Assembly: GCA_016748015.1 (NCBI GenBank)
Contig: JAAOMT010000128.1
Coordinates: 1,332,607-1,396,606, forward strand
Reading direction: 5' to 3'
Source of the DNA: Geosiphon pyriformis
Lineage: Eukaryota; Glomeromycota; Glomeromycetes; Archaeosporales; Geosiphonaceae
Length of the DNA stretch: 64,000 nucleotides
Shown here: positions 32,601-42,902 of the stretch, in pieces
Numbering within the stretch: position 1 is the stretch's first letter
Layout of the letters: each line of letters begins with the position of its first letter
Notes under the pieces: model-generated
What the model was told of the DNA's origin: nothing
Database searches by the model: none
What the model saw: only the letters and a program-made list of their open reading frames with translations
Translations under genes and position numbers: made by a program

Positions 32601-34301
32601 AATTTTTTGGCTGGTGTGGTCTGCATTTTTTTTGATTTGGATTTGTCTTTGGGTGGCTCGGTGGCCAGTGCCTTTCACCTTCAGTCTGGTACTCCTTTGT
32701 CTTTTGTGCTTAGTGATAGGATGTTTTTCAAGTGTGTTTCTTTACTCCGCCAATATGGTGTTGTATTTGTGAAACAACTTTGAGACCGTAATGGTGCTGT
32801 TTTTGGTTGGTCAGCTTTCAAGCAGTAGAAGAAGTTGGACCCCCATGGCCCAGTTCTATTTTGGTATGATACTGCTGTTCACTTTATTACAGATATGACC
32901 TTCTCTTCTATTAGTCTATCATTCTTGGATGGCAGTGTGCCTCATAACATTCTTCAGTTCTGTGAGTTTGGTGTGGTCAGTTCCAGTCTGTTGAATGCTA
33001 ATTCTAATCATCTTTCTGTATATACGGATGGTTCTTTGTGCGGGCTGAGAACTTGCGATATGAAAGCTAGTACTGCAGTATTTTTTGAAGACATTAATAT
33101 GGGTTTGGGTGTGAGTGTGTCTGGTTTGGTCTCTTTTACATTGGCCGAATTACAGGCCATTGCTTTGGCTCTTGAGTGTGTTCCTTCTCTTAGTTCTGTT
33201 GATTTGTTCTTAGACAGTCAGGCTGCTTTGGATGCGTGTGTTTCAGAATCTGTTTTGTTTTGTCCAGATTTCAGGAATTGGTGCTGGATTGAATGCCGCC
33301 ATATTGCTAACATCATTCGTCATAAATGGTTGAACATAAATTGGGTTAAAGTCAAAGATCATTCTGGCATTATGAGCAATGAGTGCACTAATGAATTTGC
33401 TAAGACTGCTGTTTTTTCTGACTTTTACCTGCCTTCTTCAATCAATGAATGGTTTCTAAAAGCTGGTAGTACTATGGTTTCTGGTAGTTCTAGACATTTT
33501 GTCCATGATGTTTTCCAATCAATATATCGTGTAGGTTGGGAGGTGAATTTGGGCTCTCAGATCATATTGAGTAACTTGCATTCAGGTGTGGATTGGTTCA
33601 GATCTTTTTTGGTGTGGCATCCGAATTCTCATTTGGCTGCTGGTTTTACCAGTAAACATACTGCCAACTGTCAAACATATTTCATGAAGGCATTGCATCA
33701 CCAGCTTTTTGTAGCTGTGCGTAAACATTTGTATAATAAGTGCTATTCCAGTGTGATATGTCTTTATTGTGGTGATGTTGAGGTCTCTAACCATGTGTTT
33801 TCTTGCTCATCTGATGTTTCTGCCCATGCTCAGTTGGTTGATATTCATGCATCTGCTTGGAAGGCTCACACTGGTTTTTCTCGTTCTTCTTCGTGTGTTG
33901 TATAGTTGTTGTCAAATTGTGTTTCTGGTGCTGTGGTTGGCACGGCTCTGTGTAAAGGTTTTGTTTTTAATGATTAATACCATGAATCAGTTGCTGTTTT
34001 TAAGGATTTCAAAGTGGCAGCTCTGACCGTTATGGACTTTGTGCATAAATTTTGTCTTGTTTTTTGGAAGAAGATTTGGCTGGTTCATGCCAAACACAGA
34101 TCTCTTATGGAGAGAAATAGTTTAATTCCACATAATGGTTCTCTCCCTCTTCTTGTTATAGGCCCCTCTAAGTTACTTTCAGCTGGTGTGGTTAAGTTAT
34201 TAGGTATTGTTGTTGCCTTTGGTATTAGCTTTGGGTTTCATAAATCTTGTCTGTTTTTTTCTGGTGTAGGTGATATGATTTCTGTTCATATAGGTGTTTA
34301 G
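29650..34301 (+). pseudogene. LINE b ORF2: endonuclease, RT, RNase H, zinc motif
   Basis: AP-type endonuclease: NSSFVVLGGDFNEDGSHKC near 30,040-30,105, TLDYVFISS near 30,210 and NTNHKAVYVSAE near 30,290. RT: FDGKVAGLSSITNELWKHC, VSMIPKPYEWEG, HPIALIETACKIL, DMRKAYNFVGW and the active site FVDDMIW at 31,917-31,937 with both Asp intact. RNase H: SVYTDGSL, LAELQAIALALE, LDSQAALDAC and VKDHSGIMSNE. C-terminal zinc motif ICLYCGDVEVSNHVFSC (about 33,755-33,810). Stops at 29,802, 30,003, 30,393, 30,510, 31,746 and later are consistent with CAG, CAA or TGG codons hit by C-to-T or G-to-A changes. Frameshifts lie near 32,560 and 33,900. Confidence 0.92.
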
Positions 34302-34421
34302 TGTTGTTTTGATCAGCTTGAGTGGCTGGTCACATGTATAAAATGCATGATTCGCATTTAGTTTAAATCATTTGCATGATATATAGTACTAGGTAGCATT
34401 TGGACTTCATTTGTTAAAAAA
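34302..34421 (+). other. LINE b 3' UTR, shared tail
   Basis: After the ORF2 stop the tail has TTTTGATCAGCTTGAGTGGC, CATGTATAAAATGCATGATT and TAGTACTAGGTAGCATTTGG. The same tail, with changes, ends the LINE at 48,860-48,985 and the ORF1-only element at 42,903-43,035. It is the likely recognition region for the LINE RT. Confidence 0.85.
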
Positions 34422-34431
34422 TAATATTAAA

Positions 34432-34971
34432 TTTTTATTAAAAATAATTGGCTTCTTAAAACCAATATAAACTTAAATTGAAAAACTTATGAACTAAAAA
34501 TTTTTTATCAAAGACAACATATTTAAATACTTGTTACTTATAATATTTTTAACAAATAATCTGAAAAAACACCAGTTTTTAAATTTAAAAAAAAGCCAAT
34601 TATTAAAATTTACATAATACTTAATTCTTAATTCAATTAGGTTAAAAAGACAAAATAATAATTATTTAACCAACCTAAACCAAAATTAATATTATGGTCA
34701 GAAAATTTTTATTAATAAACTTTATTAACAACAATAATTAAATAAATTAATAGTTAATATTTTTTTTATTTGAAATTATAATCATAAAAACAGTAAGCTT
34801 ATATTTTACAAAAATACAAAAATTGTAATAAAAACTTTTATTCATAAAAGTCTGTATTTTATTTAAAAAAAATATAAAATTTATATTTATTACTATTAGA
34901 AAGTCTACTATTAAGAATAATTTAGCAGTCCTAAATAAAATAAAAAATAAGACAACATATTTTATCTTATA
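34432..34971 (+). pseudogene. Gypsy D, protease end and following linker
   Basis: Right after the LINE target duplication the D frame resumes: NNWLLKTNINLN, a stop for Trp, then KTYELKIFYQRQHI. B has NDWLSKVNATLDW, then NTQELQLTYQDQHI. A little further KKKPIIKIYIILNS matches B EKKKPTWEAYQV. The similarity fades towards the Tc1 insertion at 34,972. Confidence 0.82.
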
Positions 34972-34973
34972 TA

Positions 34974-36327
34974 CAGGGGGGTATAAAAAGTATTGGACAC
35001 TTAATATAATATATAAAAAAGGCTATATATTGTAATACCATTACCAATTTAAGCCATAATTTTTTTTATAATTACTTATAGTTATAATCTACAAATCAAC
35101 ATAAATCACGTTCTTGTAAAACACAACAGTAGATTATATACATATATATAAAATATTAAACATTCTTGTCATAAAAAAATTTACTGCATCAAATGTGTCT
35201 TGGAAAAAAACTTTCTGAATACCAAAAAGAAGAGATTATTTCAGCAAAAAAGTTAGGACATACAAACAGTGAAATTTCTATGACTATTGGATATTTATGT
35301 TCTTCTGTAATACATGTATAGAAGTCATATAAGCTAAAAAAACTTTTTAAAAAACAAACAGGCTGATCACAAATTCTTGACAAATGTACACATGAACAAC
35401 TCAAATATTTAATAATAGAGAATAAAGAAAACTGCCACAAAACTCTTTCTCAAATATAATTAAATTTTATTAAAAATACCAACAAATCTATTTCTATACA
35501 AACTATTCGAAATGGATTAGCTCAAGAAGGACTTTGCTCGTGCATTCTTTGTCTCAAGCCATTAATTTCCAAATCAAATAAAAAAAACATTTACAATGGG
35601 CTTGTACTTATGAAAATTGGACAGTAGAAGATTTTAACTGAGTTGTTTGGTCAGATGAATCTACATATACATAATTTAGAAGTACAGGATTTGGACGTAT
35701 AAAGTATAAACCTTCCCAAGAGTTTTATAAGGATTGTATTGCAGCCACAGTTAGAAAAAGCTTTGGTTGTATGTTTTGGGGATGTTTTTCATGGGTTGGT
35801 TTGGGTCTTTTAGTTCCTTTGGTTGGTTATATTACTTGAGTTATACACCATGAAACCTTGGCTAATTATGCAATTCCTATGGTAAAACTTTATGCAAAAA
35901 AAAACTAAAAAAAAGTTTTTTTTTCAAGAAGACAATGCACCAATTCACACATCAAAAGTCACATGTTCTTTTTTTACCTCTTCAAATGTTGAATTACTTT
36001 CTTAACCATCACAAAGTCCTGATATTACTTCAATAGAAAATTTTTGGTCATATATTGAAGTCAAAATTTGTTAACGTAATTTACAACCCTCAAATATTGT
36101 ACAATTAAAACAGTAGGTTAAGGAAAAATGGGATGCAATATCTGTAAATTATTATTATAATTTAATCAAGTCTAACCACGTCGAGTTCAAGCTATTCTTG
36201 AAGCAAATGGGAGTCAAATAAACTACTAACATGTATTTTAATATAATAATAAAAAATTAATGATTTATAAGTTAGTTCTTTTATATAACATATTATAAAA
36301 GTATTTAATATTTTTTATACTCCCCTG
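34974..36327 (+). mobile_element. Tc1/mariner element, 1,354 bp
   Basis: Terminal inverted repeats: left CAGGGGGGTATAAAAAGTAT, right (reversed) CAGGGGAGTATAAAAAATAT. TA dinucleotides flank both ends (34,972-34,973 and 36,328-36,329), the target duplication of this superfamily. The single transposase gene occupies 35,193-36,221. The base composition is less decayed than the Gypsy sequence around it. It sits exactly at the boundary between Gypsy D and the LTR of Gypsy E. Confidence 0.95.
35193..36221 (+). pseudogene. Tc1-like DD34E transposase
   Basis: N-terminal helix-turn-helix region SEYQKEEIISAKKLGHTNSE and EISMTIG. Catalytic motifs: VVWSDEST (about 35,648), QEDNAPIHTSK (about 35,928) and SPDITSIENFW (about 36,020). 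I count 34 residues between the second Asp and the final Glu, the DD34E spacing of Tc1 elements. There are several stops and frameshifts: a TAG after SSVIHV (Trp expected), a shift between QEGLCS and the DDE part, and a TAA within ELLS*PSQSP. It is therefore not functional as it stands. Length is normal for the family. Confidence 0.92.
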
Positions 36328-36332
36328 TATAG

Positions 36333-37018
36333 TATTACATATAGATTTTTGAAGTAAGTTTTGGGTGATTTTTATAACTTGATGTTCAAATTAAGTGAAA
36401 TATATTCTAAAAATTTTGTATAAAAGTTTTTTGTATAATAAACAGAGATTTATTTAATAATAATTAATAATAAGTTTGATAATTTTTTTAGCTTATGTTT
36501 ATGTTTTTTCTTAATATTTTTTATTAACCAATTTTTAATATCATAATTTTAGTGCTTTTTTTATAATTAATTGATAACTCAAAATAAATACAACTAATAA
36601 AATAATAAAATAATAATTAGTATTTTATCAATAATTATGATTAAGAACTATTGTTTCAGTTTTGTTAAGTAATTATTATAAATTTTAATAACATTAATCT
36701 TATAATAATATAAGTTTTATTATAATAATTTTGAATTTATTAATTAATAAATAAGATAAAAATTTATTGAATAATTTTAATTAATTTATAATTGTTAATA
36801 AAAATAAAAATAATTAAACTAATTTTAAAATAAGCTTGTTTGTTGTTTTACTTAAACAATTAATTAATTAATATTTTTTTAACTTTTACTACCTTTATTA
36901 TATATACATAAATTTTTATAATATAAAATTTCTGAAATTACATGTTCTAATAATTTTTTACTTTGTTATTGGCTATTTATATTATTATTATTTTTGTGTT
37001 TTTTTTTACAAATAAAAA
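36333..37018 (-). repeat. 3' LTR of Gypsy E (LTR1 family), degraded
   Basis: Plus strand begins TATTACATATAG and keeps LTR1 landmarks: TAACTTGATGTTCAAAT, TTTTGTATAATAAACAGAGA, ATTATGATTAAGAACTATTG and a reversed TATA box TATATATACATA near 36,900. The end near 37,018 is followed by a T-rich polypurine complement and pol sequence. About 686 bp, so shorter than the others. Confidence 0.8.
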
Positions 37019-37690
37019 TTATTAATTTTTTTTAATATTAAGCTTTTGCAAAATTTTTTAAGTATTTTTTTTGAATAAGTTCACAGACTTTTTTTTTATT
37101 ATGAACTTAAAAATTTCTGTTTTCAACTTTTTAAATTGTGAATTGGTTATTTTTTCAGTTAGTTTGCTGTTAAATTTTTTATTACTGAATGTAATAGTTT
37201 TTTTTTCATATTTATAAAATATTATATACAATTGGTAAATTGTTTTTACATAGATTATTAAGTCGTTTTTCTTAATAAAATGTTTTATTTGTTGTACTGT
37301 TTTTTTGTCAAATATTTAATTAATACTATTTATATATAATATTTAAATATTTAATTATTGTCCTATTTAATAATAACAATATGTTATTAAAAATTATTTT
37401 TTCCAATTTTTTTAGTTTTTTTTTGTTAATTTTTCTAATTAAACACTTGTTATTAAATTTTTAAAAGTTTTTTTTATTTTTTTAACAAGTTTTTTTACAG
37501 TTATTTTTTGGTCTTTGAGTTTTATTATATAAAGTTTTCTTAATTGTCTTATTTTTTTAAGTGTTTTTATAACAAATTTTTGTTTGTTAACTGTTATTTT
37601 TATGTTTAAATTTTTGGTTTCCAATATTTAAAACAATTATTGTGCTATTGTGTATATTTTATTTGTTATTTCCATTTTTTTTTTAGAAAA
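37019..37690 (-). pseudogene. Gypsy E C-terminal pol extension
   Basis: On the minus strand from 37,690: KMEITNKIYTIAQ, then the open segment 37,624-37,439 with KITVNKQKFVIKTLKK, matching the A extension KMEITNNIHSLAQQ and KMEITINQQTIQYQ. Past this to the LTR the frame is decayed. It is cut at about 37,690 by a LINE piece in the opposite orientation, and no more of E was found. Confidence 0.75.
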
Positions 37691-39934
37691 AATTTTTCAT
37701 TAATCAATAATTTTAGAAGATCACCACTTTTTTAAAATTTGAAAAAATCATTAATTTAATATTTACATTAGAGAAAAACATGAAAAAGACTATATTATTG
37801 GCCAAAAAAAAAGATATTATTGTAAACAGCAATCTTAAAAAACAAGAAATCCATTCAAATTAAGTGATAATAATAAAAAAATTCTCATAAATATGCTAAA
37901 AAAAATAATTATTACTGCAGTATTTGAGTTTGGTCAAATTGTATTAATTTGATTACAACTAATTGGGCTATAGTAAAAAAACTATAATAGAATTTACCAA
38001 ATTGAATTAGACAAATTTGTTAATAACTAAATAGTCATTCTTAATTAAAAAAGATTCAGTGCATATTGCTAAGACTGTAGAAGATTATAATATTTGAATG
38101 TTAAGAAATCAGTTTAAAGCATTTTTATTTACTTTGTTAGTAGAAATAACTGCTTATAATTTTGAGATATTATTAGAAGGAATAAGTAAAAAAACCTGTA
38201 TAATTAATTGTTTATTTAAATTGAAAAATAGAGTTTACAACACTACTATTAGCTTTAAATCAAAAAAATCTAGAAGCTGCATTTCACATAAAGCCTAATT
38301 TTAGAGATATAAAACTTTTGTGGACTAGATTGAATTTGATTTGTTATAAGAAGTGTAAACATTATAAATACTCAGTTTTAAAATATAATACCACTGATTT
38401 ATCTGTTCTTTTGTTAAAAAAAGTTTATAAAAAATTTATTTCTAATAAGAATTGTCTTTAGTCAGTTTATATTTATTTTAAAAAAAACGTTATTATCTTG
38501 TAACTTATAGCTTATGAAAACAAATCTTAAATACAGATTGTGTTTTCAGTTTTTGTTTTTATTATTATCAATAATAGTTCTTATATTGAGTCTTTATCTT
38601 TTGGGATTTCTTTTTTTGATAAATACATTTTTTTTTTAAGTCTTGTTTTTTCTTTTGATACTTATCTGAATTCTCTGAAATGGTCTTTGGAACTCTTGTC
38701 AGATTAGATCTCAAATATTTTTTATAGACTAAAAGTTTTAGATTTGGCTTTTTATGTATCCACTATTTTTTTTTCCACTGATAAAACCACTGACTTTTGA
38801 TTCAACTCTAAATATAGATATAATAATAAAGAGATTATATAAGCTGCCTTCTTTTTCTGTATTAGTTATAAAAAAATTTTCAGTTTTGGATACAAATATT
38901 TCAAAGATTTTGACTTCCAAGATAGAGAGTTTGAAATCTAAGTTAATTGTTTTAGAGATTTTAGTTAACTTAGTTTTAACAAAGTTAAATCAATTATGTA
39001 TTGGTTTAAATTTCTTAATGTATTTTTATCTTAATAAGTAATTTAATTTAGAAGTTTGTTATCTGTAATATTAAAAGTATAAACAATAAAACCAAGCAAA
39101 GTAATATTGTTAAGTAGCACAAAAACAATAACAATATAATATTAATTATTACTAAGATAAAATTAAAAACAAATACTAAGTCTTAGATTAAAAACAAATT
39201 TGCTGGAATTTGTGTATTTAGTTTTGACATGAATATAAGTTTTAGAGATTTGAGTGTTGTTTTAATTGTAAAAAACTTTTTGGCTTATTATATTTCTAAA
39301 GTCTTTGAGGTTTTTGATCAAATTATTTCTGTTTAATTTTTTTTAAACCAAAGTTTTTTTGTCTGTTATTAGACTATATACTAGTGCTTCAGCTAAAATT
39401 AAATTTTCTTAGACTGTTAATATTAACAGCTTTATAGCTAATATAGTTAACACTAATATATATATTGTTTTGAATAAAAATTTTAATAAAAATGGCTTTA
39501 AACAAAATAGAAATTTAAAAAATACATTAATATAAATCTATACAATTTTTTTTGTAAAAGTTTTTTGGCTAAAACTTTAACTTAAAACAATTCAAAAGAC
39601 ATAAAAAAACTATTAATTACATGTTAGTTAACAAACATCTTTTGATAATTATATTGAATTATTGGATTTATAATGTGTCTGAATTCTTTAATACTGATTA
39701 TAAAATTATTTTGGTCTTTTTTGGCTTAAAAAGTCTATTAGATAAGTACTAAATTACTGTTTGCAAGCATATAAACAAAAATCAATAAAAGTTTGGAATT
39801 AAAAAAGTGAATAAAGTAAAATAAGCTTATTTTAGAAATGTTTTATTTACAAGAATGTTTTTAGTATTAAAAAGCTTTTAAACAACAAGAAAAATAGAAG
39901 ATTTGAATTTGATATAAAATTCTCTCAAGAGTAT
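37691..39934 (+). pseudogene. LINE c: ORF1 (type 2) and start of ORF2, hypermutated
   Basis: From 37,700 it reads NNFRRSPLF, then INLIFTLEKNMKKTILLAKK, matching LINE b VNGFGGASTL and IRATFTLEKTMIAARKLA. The frame at 38,098-38,298 (KTCIINCLFKLKNRVYNTTI) precedes a decayed knuckle (TRLNLICYKKCKHYKYSVLK). ORF2 endonuclease follows: VLNKNFNKNGFKQN near 39,470 against VVLGGDFNEDGSHK, then FFNTDYKIILVFFGLKSLL near 39,690 against YFNTNHKAVYVSAELGGLL. It ends at an LTR1 starting 39,935. Confidence 0.83.
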
Positions 39935-40083
39935 TGTTACAGATAATTATTTGAAATATTAAAACAAATAACAAATCTGTAACTTATTGCTTAATAGTTA
40001 GAAATATTAATGATTTCTGAAGATTTTAGAGTTTGAAAGTTTGGTTGAGTTTTTTGTATAATAAACAAAGATTCAATTAATAA
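39935..40083 (-). repeat. LTR1 fragment
   Basis: Starts TGTTACAGATAATTATTTG and keeps AATAACAAATCTGTAACTT and TTTTTTGTATAATAAACAAA, the outer 149 bp of a minus-strand LTR1. It is cut by another LTR1 in plus orientation. Its remaining part was not found on the far side with certainty. Confidence 0.8.
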
Positions 40084-41108
40084 TGTTATTCAAATAGAAA
40101 AACCAATCCAAGTTATGAAAAAACGTGATCAAAAACATAATAATATAGGATAAGATAAAAAAACACAAAATAACATATAATAACTTAGGATAATACAATA
40201 CAAAATATGATAATATGATATAGTATGAAATAATAAAATAACTAATAATAATGTAAAAAAATAAAGCAATAACAAAAATAGCAAACAATAATTAGCAATA
40301 ACAAAGCAATCAAAAACAGTTTTATAAACTAAGAAAAATGTATAAAAAAGAGTAGTTATAAAAAATAGAAAAACAGAAAAATAGACAAGAATCAACTTCC
40401 TTTTATTTATATTTGTTACATATTTCTTATTACATCTTATATCTTATATTACTAAAATAAAAAAAATATTAACAAAAACTCAAAATCTTTGTCTGTATAA
40501 TTCTTATATTTTACACATTGTAGTTGAATTAATCTTTGTTCTTACATTTGTTTTTAGTTAAATGTTTTTAGCATAAAACAGTCTCAAATTATTACAACTT
40601 GAACCAATTACTTTTGATCATAGTGATTGACAATACTAATTTAATTTTTTTTATTTTTTTTTATTTTTTTTATTTTCTCTTGTGAAGTGGCAACATAAAA
40701 AAATTGACTGTCTGGAAATAAATTTCATAATAATTTGGTAAAAAAAGAAAGCTTTCTTTAGGATTGAATATTAATATTATCTTGTTAGCTTACCAGAAGA
40801 GTAAAAAAAACACCACTAGATCTTAGTGACTGTACTTGACTAGTTTGGAAAAAATAGCTTATATATAAGAAGTTGTAATATCAGAAAACTATTTTTCTGT
40901 GTTTTATAACCAAAGAACTCTATAGATAAATTTATATTAATTAAAAAGATCTTTAGAGACTAATAATATTAACACATTAAACAAGTCTACTGAAAAAAAC
41001 CATTAAAAGCTTTCTAAAAACCCAAATTTTGAGCACTAAATATTATCACTATATACTACCAAGTTTATTTGTAGCATCAATAATATCACAAATAATAATA
41101 TTTTTATA
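40084..41108 (+). repeat. LTR1 copy in plus orientation
   Basis: Starts TGTTATTCAAATAG and, near the right end, has GAGCACTAAATATTATC and AAATAATAATATTT, decayed from the LTR1 end. It has the stem-loop remnant (TTTTGATCATAGTGATTG), the T-rich tract near 40,645-40,678 and GTTAGCTTACCAGAAGAG. The upstream array is of the GATAATAT/TTATC type (40,140-40,240), like that at 18,385-18,580. The exact right end is uncertain by several bases. Confidence 0.7.
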
Positions 41109-41727
41109 AAAAAATTAATAAGAAATTAGAACAGAAAAACATTCAATAGAACTTAAAAGATTTTCAATTTTAATGCTTTGATCATATTTTAAACTTGACA
41201 GTACAGATAGTCTTAAATGAAATAAAAAATAATGTTTTCAAAATATTTGTTAAAAATCTAAACTAAATATATTTATATAAAATTTTCTTAATATAAACTT
41301 TATATAAATTAAAGATTAAGGAACTTAACTTTGTAATCTGTATTTCATCCAATATTTTGAGCTCTTTAAATATACCTGTAATACATATTAAATTAAATAC
41401 TATAAATATATTTTGAATAGTTCTATTCAATAAAATTCTACTTATAATATAGTTAAGAATAAGTTATCTTTTAAATTAACAAGTTGTTTATTTTTGATTC
41501 CATATATTTTGAATATAAAAATTTTAACTGTAAATTTATAAGCATTAAACATTTTTACTAGTATTTATATTAACTTTTATTAATATGTTATTTTACATGA
41601 TCAGTAGATTGTCTTTAATAAAATTACTAAACTTTTAAATTATTTAAGAATATTATAATCAAAATATTAGCCAATTCAAATAATACTGTCTTCTTAATTA
41701 TTTTCCTCTTTAATATTATTTTTAATC
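41109..41727. other. Unassigned AT-rich DNA before hAT
   Basis: No recognisable domain. It could be the 5' part of the decayed hAT element, because the coding remnant that follows lacks the first half of the transposase. I see no LTR or LINE landmark here. Confidence 0.4.
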
Positions 41728-42540
41728 ATGTTGAAAACACAATTGATAATAATAAATTTAGTAAAACATTATAATCTTAATTGTATTTATTTAGTTATTT
41801 ATTTAATATATTTAATATTAGATTCATTACTTGTTGTGGTAGTTAGACCAACAAGAAGAAAATTAGTTAAATATTACTCTAAAACAAATATAACTGTAAT
41901 GCTCTGCATTGTATTAGATCTAAGAAAAAAATTCCATTATTTTACAAAGAGAGAATTTTTAAATAATAATATTAATAAAATAAAAATATTATAAATTATT
42001 AATTTATTTAAACAGTTTTATTTTTCAACTTTTACATGATAAATAAATTTTTAGAATATGTATTTTCTTTAAAATGGAGTATATATTAAACATTATATTA
42101 ACATCAAATAACAGTTTTTTGTTAAATGGCAATTTTAATAATACTATAGTATTAGTCATACAATTCATATTAAAGACAAACTTTAACAATAATAAGAAAA
42201 AAAAACTTAATAAAATTGATTGTTATATCTTTGAAAAAGTGGCCAATAAGAAAATAAATATAATGGCATAGTAGAAGATATATTACAAAAAATATTTATC
42301 TAAATTAATATTTTATTAATAATTTGATATTTAAGTATATTAAACACAATTTTTTTGTCTTATATATATAATTTGTAATTATTTGGCAATCCAAAAATTA
42401 TTTGTTGTTTTTGAACACACTTTTTCTGTAGATAAAAATATAATTACAAATATGAAGTCTTACTTAGTGCTTAAAACTATAAAAACAATATAGTGTCTTT
42501 AATCATTAATATAGAGACTATTAAAAAAAAAATTAAATAA
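41728..42540 (+). pseudogene. hAT transposase, C-terminal part
   Basis: Frame 41,728-41,994 has KLVKYYSKTNITVMLCIVLD and RKKFHYFTKREF, the pattern of hAT transposases before the dimerisation domain (family LDPR-K reads LDLRKK). Next, 42,215-42,300, KIDCYIFEKVANKKINIMA is followed by two stops in a row where the family has WW (42,269-42,274, TGG TGG to TAG TAG). The dimerisation domain is then readable: NYLAIQKLFVVFEHTFSVDK near 42,380-42,435 and NMKSYLVLKTIKTI. The N-terminal half with the zinc finger was not found. Confidence 0.85.
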
Positions 42541-42559
42541 TAATATAGTATAATATAAT

Positions 42560-42755
42560 ATTTTTAATAATTAAATCTGAACATGTTTATGAATTTTGAA
42601 CTAAATTTAAACCAGACTTGTTTTATGTATTTGAGTTTAGTTCAAGTTCAGTAATTTTAAGTCTGGTTTGAGTTTAAGTTCAAAATTTTGCCAAATTTTC
42701 TGTTTGAGTTTAATTTAATTTAATAGTTCAATTAAACTTAAATTAAACTAAACCA
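42560..42755 (+). other. Subterminal repeats at 3' end of hAT element
   Basis: Many copies of a short word in both orientations (AGTTCAAGTTCAG, GAGTTTAAGTTCAAA, GTTCAATTAAACTTAAAT), ending AAACTAAACCAAACA. hAT elements often carry such subterminal repeats for transposase binding. To the right, LINE ORF1 sequence begins, so the hAT end is near 42,755. The left terminal repeat was not found. Confidence 0.55.
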
Positions 42756-42902
42756 AACATTAGAATCCTAAACTTTAGACTTTTTATCTTAAAGGTTAAG
42801 ACATTTAAACTATTTAAATTTATAATTAAAAACTTTAATATACTTATTACAAAAAGAAAAAAAACTTAGATAAAATATTAATAATTATTTCTAAATTCAA
42901 TT

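Larger units (their letters stand above)
27690..34421 (+). mobile_element. LINE element b, nearly full length
   Basis: 6.7 kb with ORF1, ORF2 and a 120-bp 3' UTR, inserted in the protease of Gypsy D. The flanks carry a 10-bp target duplication, TAATATCAAA (27,680-27,689) and TAATATTAAA (34,422-34,431), differing by one C-to-T change. It is much less AT-rich than its surroundings, so it is the youngest large insertion here. The reading frames are still interrupted by a handful of stops and frameshifts. The 5' end may be slightly truncated: a T/C-rich start is followed at once by the ORF1 frame. Confidence 0.93.
23548..36332 (+). mobile_element. Gypsy element D (LTR2 family), split by three insertions
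   Basis: The element comprises a 5' LTR2 (23,548-24,509), a decayed primer site (TTGATGTTTTTTT, from TTTGGTGCT), gag (24,870-27,000) and protease (27,430-27,689, resuming at 34,432). It is interrupted by a solo LTR1 (25,477-26,393), a LINE (27,690-34,421) and a Tc1/mariner element (34,974-36,327) at the junction with Gypsy E. The rest of pol was not found; it stops where the LTR of E begins. Each interruption can be removed with the D reading restored, which proves the order of events. Confidence 0.82.

Noticed and set aside
38754-39041. Possible membrane protein frame
   Set aside because: It is the mutated coiled-coil part of LINE ORF1 read in its own frame; hydrophobicity results from C-to-T changes.
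40073-40395. Hydrophobic minus-strand frames suggesting a polytopic membrane protein
   Set aside because: They are the reverse of an AT-rich LTR1 array; composition alone explains them.
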